From Desulfobulbus alkaliphilus (GTDB taxonomy: Bacteria > Desulfobacterota > Desulfobulbia > Desulfobulbales > Desulfobulbaceae): DNA of 64,000 nucleotides. The stretch spans positions 1 to 64,000 of the forward strand of contig NZ_JAFFQC010000023.1 in NCBI RefSeq assembly GCF_016918545.1, given 5' to 3'. Positions 52,801-59,537 of the stretch are shown here, in pieces (positions within the stretch are counted from its first letter, which is position 1; each line of letters opens with the position of its first letter). A program made the translations under genes and the position numbers. A model generated the notes under the pieces. The model saw only the letters and a program-made list of their open reading frames with translations, searched no databases and had not been told where the DNA came from.

Positions 52801-53278
52801 AGCCGGCGGATTTGAAGATGATGCGCAGGAGTGCCAGACGGACACTACCGCTTGCACCGGCTCCCAGCGTGCCGGATGCGGCGTGCAAGCCCCCATGCCG
52901 CTTAGCCTGGGTGTCCAATTCCTTGAAATTATCGCGGATAGCAGTGGGCAGGTTGGCAATGCCGCGAGCCGTGGATCCATCTTCGAAGACCGTGTCGACC
53001 CAAAGCGCACGGAGCATTTTGACGAGGTGCGATTTACCAGATCCGTAAAAACCACTGACCCAGACTGCGGGTTGCTGCGCCTGGTCGATATTCTTCAGAT
53101 AGGTCTCGAGGATGTGAGCCATCCCTTTCTCGTATTGGCCGTCGCAGACGAAGGTCTCCAGCTCGTAACGGAGTACCGCCAGGGCCTGACTGGTCTTTTC
53201 GTCGTTGACGCTTGCCACGCCCTCGTTGACCAGCTTTCGGGTGGCCGGATCTTTTTGGTAAATATCGCGATTGTTCAT
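49790..53278 (-). CDS. brxC: BREX P-loop ATPase BrxC
   Basis: A 1,162-residue core BREX ATPase, close to the usual size of about 1,200. The N-terminal Walker A is GFYGSGKS (residues 76-83) and a Walker B-like motif is LTLVVLDEVQQYIG near residue 268. A large helical C-terminal region follows. The insertion EEPQTENTISVHLCESVV near residue 980 is encoded by a CACAGAT palindrome. The last residues, VVIR, and the stop are encoded by a CAGT-type repeat. The ATG at 53278 follows GTGGAGG, part of which is the end of a CCACGAAA repeat. Confidence 0.93.
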   Translation of the reverse strand: MNNRDIYQKDPATRKLVNEGVASVNDEKTSQALAVLRYELETFVCDGQYEKGMAHILETYLKNIDQAQQPAVWVSGFYGSGKSHLVKMLRALWVDTVFEDGSTARGIANLPTAIRDNFKELDTQAKRHGGLHAASGTLGAGASGSVRLALLRIIFKSAGLPEQYPVARFVMWLKHEGIETQVRAHVEQSGFDWIEELDNFYVAEGLHDALVQAKPKLFSSPLSCVETLNNLYPYVQDVSSDDMLKAIRQALTKDGKFPLTLVVLDEVQQYIGEDSQRSIDVQEAVEACSKNIGGKFLFIGTGQTAVTGTSNLKKLEGRFTIRVELSDADVDAVIRQVILAKKPEARAPIEQIMQTNLGEISRHLAGTTIGHQQDDIAFFPQDYPILPVRRRFWENTLRVLDQTGTDSQLRNQLSMIHKVIQTNLGESLGNVVPADYLYFDSADKLLQSRILPRKVHEKTMSWSKGTDDERLMGRACGLVFLINKLASSNNEIGIRATIDTLADLLVENLSRGSGALRGKLPGLLDKCELLMKVGDEYRIQTEESAAWSDEFLSQRSALSNEAHRIEAERDDRIRKKFGEMVRKLSLAQGSSKVTRDIYPVFDAQLPADAEQRIYLWVRDGWSIDENSVRADSRQAGNQSPTVFVFIPKRSADDLRHHLINYKAASATLDKRGVPNTPEGTEARAAMETTKQAAEGKIGELLIETFSGARVFQGGGNEILGNDLQEMVLEASGNAQQRLYPQFHIADHVGWSKVYEKAQKGAPDALKAVGFEAEPAKNPVCKAILGFIAGGKKGTDIRTQFESSPCGWSRDAVDGGLQVLLVAGLIRAQGERGQTLDPKELERKTIGKVMFKVESATVTTAQRILIRKLLQKVGLSAKQGEELVHIPQLLEKMVELADQAGGEAPKPARPDTTFLDEIRLTAGNEQLLALYNRRDELGGSIDSWTDLAERIVKRWPNWLTLNRLLDHAIKEEPQTENTISVHLCESVVPDIEIIYAQVKTIEQQRQLLEEPDQVGPLIANLTQLLRDELNKLDSEYATRHAKGMARLADDTNWQQLEPEQRYQLISAQFLHESARPAVAVQSTRDVLTTLDNCTLSMFADRVAAMPARFDNVASGAAELCEPQAQFIQVPRRTLKTDEEIDTWVIEVQQQLKAALQAGPVVIR
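50320..50365 (-). repeat. CACAGAT-family palindromic mini-element in brxC
   Basis: A 46-bp element beginning CCACAGATTCACACAGATGG and ending TCTGTCTGTGG, with no gene inside. It has the same end sequence and the same preceding GAAGAA/GAGGAA context as the arms around GxxExxY gene 1. In frame in brxC. Confidence 0.8.
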
Positions 53279-53288
53279 TTTTTTGCCT

Positions 53289-53314
53289 CCACGAAAGACA
53301 CGAAAAGCACGAAA
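53289..53314 (+). repeat. CCACGAAA-family inverted repeat, 3' arm of GxxExxY gene 2
   Basis: CCACGAAAGACACGAAAAGC plus ACGAAA on the plus strand. It faces the arm at 53700-53726 and ends against the brxC ribosome binding site. Confidence 0.85.
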
Positions 53315-53318
53315 GAAT

Positions 53319-53699
53319 TCACAGAACTATCCTCTCAACTGTTGCCTTTGGATAACAACCGAAGTTGATCAGCAGGCCAAGCCGCATTCCCGTGGCTTTC
53401 AGATAATTCAGAACTTGAGCTTTATGTTCCCCGCTAGTTGAGGAAAGTGCCTTCAACTCGACGATAATCGATTTAAAACAAATCAGATCGGGCTTATAAA
53501 GCTGCTGCAACGGTTCGCCTTTGTAGAGAAGTTTCAGCTCCTGATGAGCCACAAAGGGAACGGCTCGCCTGGTCAACTCTTTCTCCAGGCATTCTTGATA
53601 CACCGCCTCCAAAATTCCACATCCCATCTCACGATACACCTCAAACACAGCACCCTGGATCTGATAGCACTCTTTTTCAAATAAAATTTTGTTATTCAT
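53319..53699 (-). CDS. GxxExxY protein 2 (PD-(D/E)XK-like)
   Basis: A 126-residue protein with Gly28-x2-Glu31-x2-Tyr34 (GCGILEAVYQECL) and the nuclease-like residues Asp71 (YKPDLICF) and Glu81-x-Lys83 (IVELKAL). It is a diverged paralogue of the protein at 41365. It lies between brxB and brxC, enclosed by facing CCACGAAA repeats. The sequence immediately before its ATG is the repeat itself, with no recognisable ribosome binding site, so its translation may depend on coupling to brxB or be poor. The repeat family matches the gene-free copies inside pglX and pglZ. Confidence 0.87.
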   Translation of the reverse strand: MNNKILFEKECYQIQGAVFEVYREMGCGILEAVYQECLEKELTRRAVPFVAHQELKLLYKGEPLQQLYKPDLICFKSIIVELKALSSTSGEHKAQVLNYLKATGMRLGLLINFGCYPKATVERIVL

Positions 53700-53726
53700 T
53701 TTCGTGTCTTTCGTGTTTTTCGTGGA
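53700..53726 (-). repeat. CCACGAAA-family inverted repeat, 5' arm of GxxExxY gene 2
   Basis: Minus strand GTCCACGAAAAACACGAAAG plus ACACGAA. It starts directly after the brxB stop codon and ends at the GxxExxY start codon. Confidence 0.85.
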
Positions 53727-54278
53727 CTAAAAATCTTTATCCGCAGTGATCGGTACGGCGAGATAGTTCCACCCGTCATAGCCATCCAGCAACCTGTAGT
53801 TGTTGTTTTCATAGCTGCCCGGGAAAAAGACCAGCAACCGTCCCTTGACCATCGGGGCCAACGTATCGACGACCTCTTTCACTTTCAGAAATCCGAAAAG
53901 CGAACCGACGCCTTTAATTGCCACAACGGAATCGGAGCCGATCTCATTCTCTTCGAGGAAGATCGCGAATTCATCGGTGATGAATACGAGGTATTTCGGC
54001 AGCAGCGTGGAAAGCAGATGCGGCTTCTGAAAATAGCTCTTGGCGTACCTTTGCGAGGCGAGCCAATTGGCAAAGGTATCCGTCAGATCGAACATGGCCC
54101 ACTCATGACCTGCCTGGCGCGTGACGATTTCAAATTCATCGACTTTGGCTCGCAGCCAGCGTTCCTCGGTTTCGTTGTAGACACAAAAGATCACGCGCTG
54201 GGCAGCAGCGGCATCATCGCGCCATGGAACGGAGATGTATTTGCTGTAAGACTGTATCAGCCGCTTAACTCTGCTCAC
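53727..54278 (-). CDS. brxB: BREX protein BrxB (DUF1788)
   Basis: A 183-residue BREX type 1 protein of the DUF1788 family: VIFCVYNETEERWLRAKVDEFE at the N-terminus, LPKYLVFITDEFAIFLEENEIGSD in the middle and GRLLVFFPGSYENNNYRLLDGYDGWNYLAVPI at the end. Its molecular role is not established. The start is a GTG at 54278 that overlaps the end of brxA by 14 bases. Confidence 0.93.
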   Translation of the reverse strand: MSRVKRLIQSYSKYISVPWRDDAAAAQRVIFCVYNETEERWLRAKVDEFEIVTRQAGHEWAMFDLTDTFANWLASQRYAKSYFQKPHLLSTLLPKYLVFITDEFAIFLEENEIGSDSVVAIKGVGSLFGFLKVKEVVDTLAPMVKGRLLVFFPGSYENNNYRLLDGYDGWNYLAVPITADKDF

Positions 54279-55056
54279 AAAGCCACTCCATTTCTTGTTG
54301 ATTTATCAAGTTCGGGAAGAGAACCTCAATGACATCACCCACGCGTTTAAATACGATCCAGCCTTTGCGAGAGGCATCGATGGCAAGTTCAATGGCTTTG
54401 TCGAAGGTGCAATCGAGCAACTTGGTGTATTCCGTTTGAAAAAGCGCCTGCCCTCTGCTGCCTGCGAGATAACCAAGGAGCAAAGCGTAAGAGACGCTCC
54501 CGGCGGTAGGATGCGCGCGGAAGCGGACTTTACGGGAGCGTCCATGGAGGTGGCCGGACTTGGTCCACGTTGCATTGATATTTTGCGCCGTTGATTTCAG
54601 CGTCGCCTTGCTGAAGCGGCCTGGCTCCTGGGCGTCAATAAACTCCTCAAGAGACTCACGGGTAATCGTTGCGCCTTCTGGAAATTTCAGAATGAACGGT
54701 GCCGTAGACCGGAAAATGGGGTCCCGAGCGTAAGTGCAGAGCAGCGCCAGCAATGGCTGTCCATCGATATCGCGATTCCAAAAGTAGAGAAGAGCCCGGA
54801 AAAGGCCGCAGGTAGCGTCAAGCGAGTAAAGATCAACGAGATGTCGATAGGTGAGCGCGCGGGTTTTACCGGAGCGCTTGCCCAGGCAGTTCTCATCATC
54901 TATCGCCTGGAGGTAATCGCACTTGTCAGCCTCGGGTCGGTCGACATAGGTCAATAAGGCTCCCAGTTCCTCAAGCATCATGGTGCGAGAAGTATGAGCG
55001 CCTCCGCGTTCGAAGCTAAACCCGAACCGGGATAATCGTTTATTCTTTTCCGTCAT
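54265..55056 (-). CDS. brxA: BREX protein BrxA (DUF1819)
   Basis: A 263-residue DUF1819 protein, first gene of the BREX operon. Typical parts are SFERGGAHTSRTMMLEELGALL at the N-terminus, LKSTAQNINATWTKSGHLHG in the middle, and EYTKLLDCTFDKAIELAIDAS towards the end. Published BrxA structures show DNA binding by winged helices. The ATG at 55056 is preferred to upstream starts although its ribosome binding site is weak. The intergenic region upstream (55075-55625) should hold the BREX promoter. Confidence 0.93.
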   Translation of the reverse strand: MTEKNKRLSRFGFSFERGGAHTSRTMMLEELGALLTYVDRPEADKCDYLQAIDDENCLGKRSGKTRALTYRHLVDLYSLDATCGLFRALLYFWNRDIDGQPLLALLCTYARDPIFRSTAPFILKFPEGATITRESLEEFIDAQEPGRFSKATLKSTAQNINATWTKSGHLHGRSRKVRFRAHPTAGSVSYALLLGYLAGSRGQALFQTEYTKLLDCTFDKAIELAIDASRKGWIVFKRVGDVIEVLFPNLINQQEMEWLCEQS

Positions 55057-55074
55057 GCTCACGGCTGGTCTCAC

Positions 55075-55579
55075 TTGCTCCGCCCTTGCGAACTTGCGAA
55101 CCTACTCGTCGATTTCGTTTTTCTTGGATTTCCGGAGACGACCGATTTTGTGGACAGGCAGGCCTTTCGCTGATCCACTTGTAGACCGTATCTGCATTTC
55201 AGATCGAAACAGGTTTCAATATATTCCACTATTTTAACTAAAGATCTCTACTTTCTTGCCCCATATATTTCAACGCAAACATGACCCTTCTCTTTTCCCT
55301 GCCACGATGATGAGCAGGCCGAAGTTCATAGAGGAGGGAAAATGTCGGCGCTTTTAAGCGCCATATGGTGGCAACTCAAGAATACAATGTGACAAAAAAA
55401 GGAAAGTATCCACGCCATTCCCTTGCCCACCTGCTCCGGTTTTTGCTCTGGCTTCAGCATACAAGACCGGGAAAAATTCACCGAAGCGCAGGGAACCGAG
55501 GCTGGTTATCACCTGACAGGAACTGCAGGCTCATGTTTTGTCTGGCAGCCTGCTTACCCTCACCTGAAACGCTGACAAC
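55075..55579. other. BREX upstream region
   Basis: No gene is supported. It contains AT-rich stretches near 55220-55290 that could include the brxA promoter (minus strand TTGAAA at about 55271, then a poor -10). On the plus strand at about 55334-55380 there is GGAGGGAAA-ATG opening a 16-codon frame over the perfect hairpin GGCGCTT-TT-AAGCGCC. This might be a leader peptide, but nothing follows it. Confidence 0.25.
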
Positions 55580-55615
55580 GTCACCGGGTGCACCTCTGCA
55601 GGTGCACCCGGTGAC
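55580..55615. promoter_or_regulatory. 36-bp perfect inverted repeat
   Basis: GTCACCGGGTGCACCT (55580-55595), loop CTGC, then AGGTGCACCCGGTGAC (55600-55615). Sixteen perfectly paired bases per arm. It lies 10 bases past the stop of the small membrane-protein frame, with no T-tract on either strand, so it is either an unusual terminator or a protein-binding site, for example for the nearby WYL regulator. Confidence 0.6.
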
Positions 55616-55625
55616 CAGCTTCGCT

Positions 55626-55844
55626 TTATCTTCGCTCCTGTCGATTGTTGGCCGTTGGCCAGCGGCTGTGGCCGAAGCAGGCTGTCCCATCGGGCAACAT
55701 CATCGAGCGGCAATCACAGATTGTCTCATTCCACAATCGCCGTTGACTGACGACGGGTGCCCGCTGTTCCCTCTCCGGTTTGATTATGGTCAGCATCAGG
55801 TCCACAGCCAGCGCCAGCAGCAGATACGCCACGATATATCCCAT
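55626..55844 (-). CDS. Small protein with one membrane segment, 72 aa
   Basis: MGYIVAYLLLALAVDLMLTI forms a membrane helix, followed by a basic, cysteine-containing tail. The ribosome binding site is excellent (ACAGGAGGACAAC just before the ATG at 55844), which is the main reason for calling it. The C-terminal part has no recognisable family. It lies between brxA and the WYL regulator gene, divergent from the latter. Confidence 0.5.
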   Translation of the reverse strand: MGYIVAYLLLALAVDLMLTIIKPEREQRAPVVSQRRLWNETICDCRSMMLPDGTACFGHSRWPTANNRQERR

Positions 55845-55954
55845 GTTGTCCTCCTGTTGTAAAAGGGGTTGGTGATTTTCCTGCCCCCATAGTACTCTGG
55901 CTGGTGGGACAGATAGCGTCCTACTGAAAAAAAAAGACCTGGATCAGTGAGCAT

Positions 55955-55974
55955 CCAGCCGTCACGGATTCAGG
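55955..55974 (-). repeat. Solo MITE arm upstream of the WYL regulator
   Basis: CCAGCCGTCACGGATTCAGG, a perfect copy of the element end seen at 26113-26132. No partner arm or core is recognisable. It lies 12 bases before the start codon at 55987, ending next to the ribosome binding site. Confidence 0.75.
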
Positions 55975-55986
55975 AAAGAGGGACCC

Positions 55987-56970
55987 ATGGCCAAGTACAA
56001 ACCCCAGCATGCCCGCCTGCTGTTTATCGACCGGAAAATCCGGGAGAAAAAGTTTCCCAACCGCACTACCCTGGCCCGCGAATGGGAGGTCAGCGCCAAG
56101 ACCATCGGCCGTGACCTGGAGTACATGCGGTACCAGCTCGATGCGCCCCTGGCCTATGCCAGCAGGGAACGTGGCTATTACTATACCGAGGAGCAGTATC
56201 GCCTGCCGGCCATGGACATCCGCGAGAGCGACCTGTTTGCCATCTATCTGGCGGACAAGCTGCTCGCCCAGTACGAGAACACCCCCATTCATGCCAGCCT
56301 CACTTCTGTTTTCAGCAAAATAGAAGCTTCCCTGCCAGACAAGCTCGCCACCGGACCCGGCAGCGACCAGGCCAGGTTCACCGTGTTCCCTCCCTTTGCC
56401 ACGGTGATCCTGCCCGAGGTGCTGGCAACGGTCTTTGCCTGTCTGCGGCACTCGATCCGCATGGAGATCGACTACAAAAATCCCGGCGGAACACCGGTGC
56501 GGCGGCGGGTTGACCCGTATCACGGGGTCCGCTTCGAAGGCGACTGGTACGTGGTGGGCTACTGCCACCTGCGGCAGGCGGTGCGTACCTTCAGCCTGGC
56601 GCGGATAAGGGCGGTGCGGCAGTTGGATGAGCGGTTTGCCATACCGGCTGATTTCGATTTCAGCAAACTCTGCGGCAGCCATTTCGGCGTGTACTGGGGA
56701 AAAGAGGAGATTGTGGTGCGGATTCTTTTTGCTTCGGGTGTGGCGGACTATATTCGGGAGCGGCGCTGGCACCCTTCCCAGATCATGGAGGAGCGAGCCG
56801 ACGGTTCCCTGATCCTGACTCTCACGGTGAACCATCTGCTTGAACTGATGCGATGGATTCTCTCCTGGGGAGATGGGGCGCAGGTGCTGGAGCCTGAAGA
56901 GTTGGCCGAGGACATCCGCGGGACAGCGCGGCGGATGGTCTGGGTTGGTGCCCCGGACTCGGGTATTTAA
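55987..56970 (+). CDS. WYL-domain transcriptional regulator (BrxR-like candidate)
   Basis: A 327-residue regulator with an N-terminal winged helix (KKFPNRTTLAREWEVSAKTIGRDLEYMRY, about 20-50). A WYL ligand-binding domain follows (RRRVDPYHGVRFEGDWYVVGYCHLRQAVRTFSLARI, about 175-215) and a WCX extension (about 235-325). This is the BrxR/CapW architecture, which represses defence loci and may sense nucleic acid or nucleotide signals. It is encoded about 930 bases from brxA and divergently, so control of the BREX operon is plausible but inferred. The ATG at 55987 follows AAAGAGGG. Confidence 0.85.
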   Translation: MAKYKPQHARLLFIDRKIREKKFPNRTTLAREWEVSAKTIGRDLEYMRYQLDAPLAYASRERGYYYTEEQYRLPAMDIRESDLFAIYLADKLLAQYENTPIHASLTSVFSKIEASLPDKLATGPGSDQARFTVFPPFATVILPEVLATVFACLRHSIRMEIDYKNPGGTPVRRRVDPYHGVRFEGDWYVVGYCHLRQAVRTFSLARIRAVRQLDERFAIPADFDFSKLCGSHFGVYWGKEEIVVRILFASGVADYIRERRWHPSQIMEERADGSLILTLTVNHLLELMRWILSWGDGAQVLEPEELAEDIRGTARRMVWVGAPDSGI

Positions 56971-57000
56971 ATTTTGTGGCCTTGACCGGAGATCTGTTGT

Positions 57001-57143
57001 TCAGGGACAGGTGTCGACCAGCGGATGTATCTTCACCGCCATCAGGGCTATATCATCATCCTGGGGGTGGGATCCCCTGAACTGATCCATTTCCTGAATG
57101 ATGGCCTGGAGCAGTTGCGCCGGCGGCAATCTATTAACCGGCG
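57001..57143 (-). pseudogene. Remnant of a PP2C/SpoIIE-type phosphatase gene, C-terminus only
   Basis: On the minus strand the frame reads ...PPAQLLQAIIQEMDQFRG, then SHPQDDDIALMAVKIHP and a stop at 57003-57001. The Q-D-D-D-I-A-L pattern is the end of RsbU/SpoIIE-type phosphatase domains, where the two acidic residues bind metal. Upstream the frame is closed within about 15 codons, and no start or rest of the domain is found. The last codons before the stop contain the TCAGGGACAG repeat unit seen in the AlbA_2 gene. Confidence 0.5.
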
Positions 57144-57323
57144 CAGCCGAGCAGAACTAGGCAAACCACGGTCACGGGTATCCATGGTATTGGCGCTGCT
57201 ATAGCACGAGAGTGGGGTAACCTGCCAGTTTCTGTGGATTTCTGAAGACCAGCCATACACGATGTCCTCGATATCGGGTACCTGTATGCAGGTGGGAAAA
57301 AAGACCCACCTATCGGCCTGCAT

Positions 57324-57842
57324 TCAGCGCGGCAGGATGATGGAAGGCTGCGGTGTCCGGCCGATCAGGGATCGTCGCCCAGCTACTGGAGCCATCGGTG
57401 CACCAACCAGCACCACCAGTACCACCCCGCCGGCGATGACGCTTAAATTTGCGACCATGGAAATCCGATGCAGTTGCGTAAACTGGAGGCGCCGGGGATC
57501 ATCGGCTGCCGTGGTCTCAAAGGAAGGGATCGCCTTTTTCAGCTCCGCGGCCCGTGGTTCAAGGATAAAGGCCTGGGTAGCGGTCAGCCCCAGCATGATG
57601 ACAATGATCAGGGAGGAAACAAGGGTAAAACGAGCTCTCCACAGTAACCGGCTGATCAGGGCCACCACTCCACAGAGCAGACCCCAACGGAAATACCCCG
57701 GAAAGAGAACCGTCACTATGCCGCCGGCGACATCCCGGGAATAGGCGGAGAAAATCGCCGGAGTGATCTGAAAGGTGAACAGAGCCATCCCTCCCAGCCA
57801 GCAGGCAATGGCCAGATGATAACAGATCCTTGCTGCATGCAT
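57324..57842 (-). CDS. DUF4149 membrane protein
   Basis: A 172-residue protein with four membrane segments: a first helix with GGMALFTFQITPAIF, then FRWGLLCGVVALISRLL, LVSSLIIVIMLGLTATQAFIL and ISMVANLSVIAGGVVLVVLV. The order, and the loop with LHRISM before the last helix, match the DUF4149 (TMEM205-like) family. Function unknown. It stands alone; the minus-strand phosphatase remnant lies downstream. Confidence 0.75.
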   Translation of the reverse strand: MHAARICYHLAIACWLGGMALFTFQITPAIFSAYSRDVAGGIVTVLFPGYFRWGLLCGVVALISRLLWRARFTLVSSLIIVIMLGLTATQAFILEPRAAELKKAIPSFETTAADDPRRLQFTQLHRISMVANLSVIAGGVVLVVLVGAPMAPVAGRRSLIGRTPQPSIILPR

Positions 57843-57978
57843 AACTGTCTCTCCTGTGCAAATCTACGGGTCACCACTGCTATCTGTCTTCGTAAAGAGA
57901 CGCTGGTCAATGGCGGGGAAATAATTATAGTTACACTATTATGCTCCGAAAGCAAAACGAGAAGAGGAGGAAAAAAAC

Positions 57979-58344
57979 ATGGTGCGCAAAATAATTTTTC
58001 CACTGATTGCCTTGATACTGTGGCCCGCTGTCGGCTACAGCCATCACCCCTGGGGCTACCGCGCCTATGGTCCCGCACCGTATACCCATTACGGACCGGT
58101 ACAATATCACCACCCGTGCCAGCACCGCCCACACCGTCCATACCGGTCATACCGCGACAACTGGATCGTTCCCCTGGCCATTACCGGCGGGGTCATCAGC
58201 ATCGTGGCCCTGTCGCAGTTGACCAGGCCATCGCCGCCGCCTCCACCTCAACCCCGGGTTCGACTGTGCCGCGATACCTACAATTACTATAACGAGTTCG
58301 GTCACTACCTCTACACCAGATATGTCGACCGTCCCTGTTTTTAA
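57979..58344 (+). CDS. Secreted His/Tyr/Pro-rich small protein
   Basis: A 121-residue protein with a signal peptide (MVRKIIFPLIALILWPAVGYS) and a His/Tyr/Pro-rich region (HHPWGYRAYGPAPYTHYG, HHPCQHRPHRPYRSYRD). A second hydrophobic stretch (VPLAITGGVISIVALSQL) and a proline run follow, then RLCRDTYNYYNEFGHYLYTRYVDRPCF with two cysteines that could pair. The layout is like small periplasmic or outer-membrane associated proteins with glycine-zipper-like segments. Very good ribosome binding site (GAGGAGG). Function unknown. Confidence 0.7.
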   Translation: MVRKIIFPLIALILWPAVGYSHHPWGYRAYGPAPYTHYGPVQYHHPCQHRPHRPYRSYRDNWIVPLAITGGVISIVALSQLTRPSPPPPPQPRVRLCRDTYNYYNEFGHYLYTRYVDRPCF

Positions 58345-58483
58345 GCGGTGCCCTCTCTCCGCAGGACAACGGATTCCCGGCCCCCGGAGGGCCTCTGGAG
58401 GTGATGAAGCTGCCAACAGCCTGAATCTACTTGCCAGGCTGAACAATGATCCCAATTTTTTTTCGATTGACTACAACCGCATC

Positions 58484-58669
58484 ATGCATCTGTGTCCATA
58501 CCCGGAGAGCTTCCCATGCCCCCCTACCACGCAAAAAAAATCCGAACAGCCTGATCTCGACAAGAAAAAAGCGAGAGTTCTGGGCAGGTCAGCTGATACT
58601 TCCGGAAAAAAGACGGGGTTGACGATTGCCGGCGCCTGTGTTCTTGTCCTGCTGGCCACCGCCTGGTAA
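58484..58669 (+). CDS. Possible small tail-anchored membrane protein, 61 aa
   Basis: A charged N-terminal half (KKSEQPDLDKKKARVLGRS) followed by a C-terminal membrane segment (KKTGLTIAGACVLVLLATAW) at the very end. The composition is plausible for a short membrane protein, but the start is uncertain and no good ribosome binding site is seen. Confidence 0.35.
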   Translation: MHLCPYPESFPCPPTTQKKSEQPDLDKKKARVLGRSADTSGKKTGLTIAGACVLVLLATAW

Positions 58670-58725
58670 AAAGAGGAATCGTCACGTACGATCAAATCTG
58701 GTTGGACACCAAAGGCAGGAGAGAG

Positions 58726-59436
58726 ATGCTGACAGTCATCGAAAACAAGGACCAAGACCAGCTGTTACGTTCAGCAGGGCACTACCTCATCGCAACAATC
58801 CGTGACCTGTTCACCAAGCGGGAGCAGATCAATCTGGCGGTTCCGGGAGGCAGAAGTGTCGCCAAGATTTTTCAGAACATGCAGACCGAGCACCTTGACT
58901 GGCAGCGGGTGCACTTCTTCATCATCGATGAACGGCTGGTTTCCATCGAGCACCCCGACAGTAACTACCGATTGTTGCAGGAGCATTTCATTGCCCCGCT
59001 GGTGCGGGCCAAACGCATTGACCCGGACAACGTCCATCCCTTCATCTTTGAACCGGCCCTCGCCGATCGCGGCACCAGGAACTACGAACGTGTTCTCGCG
59101 ACACATGGTTTCCGGTATGACATCATCCTGCTCAGTGCGGGAGAGGATGGCCATGTCGGCGCCTTGTACCCAAACCACCACTCACTTGCCAGCCAGCACC
59201 ATGGTTTTATTGTCATGGACGATTCACCCAAGCCACCACGTGAGAGGATGACATCCTCCCGCTCCCTGATGCAGACAGCGGACTGTGCGCTGCTGCTCTT
59301 CGTCGGCGAGGCCAAACAGGGGGCCTATGAGCAATTCATGGATGCGGCCTGCCCGGTCAACGACTGCCCGGCTAAACTGGTGTTGACGCTGCCCGAAATC
59401 GCAGTCTTCACCGATCTGTCCCCAACCGGGTCATAG
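58726..59436 (+). CDS. pgl: 6-Phosphogluconolactonase
   Basis: Hydrolyses 6-phosphogluconolactone between the Zwf and Gnd steps. A 236-residue protein of the DevB/Pgl (glucosamine-6-phosphate isomerase-like) fold. It has NLAVPGGRSVAKIFQNM near residue 38, HFFIIDERLVSIEHPDSNYRLL near 65 and LLSAGEDGHVGALYP near 135, the last with the usual G-DGH catalytic region. The ATG at 58726 follows AGGAGA. It is about 37 kb from zwf and gnd and not in a sugar operon, so it must be controlled separately. Confidence 0.9.
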   Translation: MLTVIENKDQDQLLRSAGHYLIATIRDLFTKREQINLAVPGGRSVAKIFQNMQTEHLDWQRVHFFIIDERLVSIEHPDSNYRLLQEHFIAPLVRAKRIDPDNVHPFIFEPALADRGTRNYERVLATHGFRYDIILLSAGEDGHVGALYPNHHSLASQHHGFIVMDDSPKPPRERMTSSRSLMQTADCALLLFVGEAKQGAYEQFMDAACPVNDCPAKLVLTLPEIAVFTDLSPTGS

Positions 59437-59537
59437 TGCCCTTCCAGAAAAGGCTGCCCCTTGTGATTCCTGGTCACGCGGCTGCATTTGTTTCACCGAA
59501 CATCAAGCCGCAGCTATGATTGCTTGCGCCGATTTGC

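Noticed and set aside
41332-53726. CRISPR array, because of many short repeats such as CCACGAAA and CACAGAT units
   Set aside because: The repeats are palindromic pairs with irregular spacing, mostly inside coding sequence and in both orientations, with no regular spacers and no cas genes.
55365-55862. Plus-strand frame of 165 codons upstream of the WYL regulator
   Set aside because: No ribosome binding site, low-quality composition, and it covers the perfect palindrome; the minus-strand small frame with AGGAGG is better supported.
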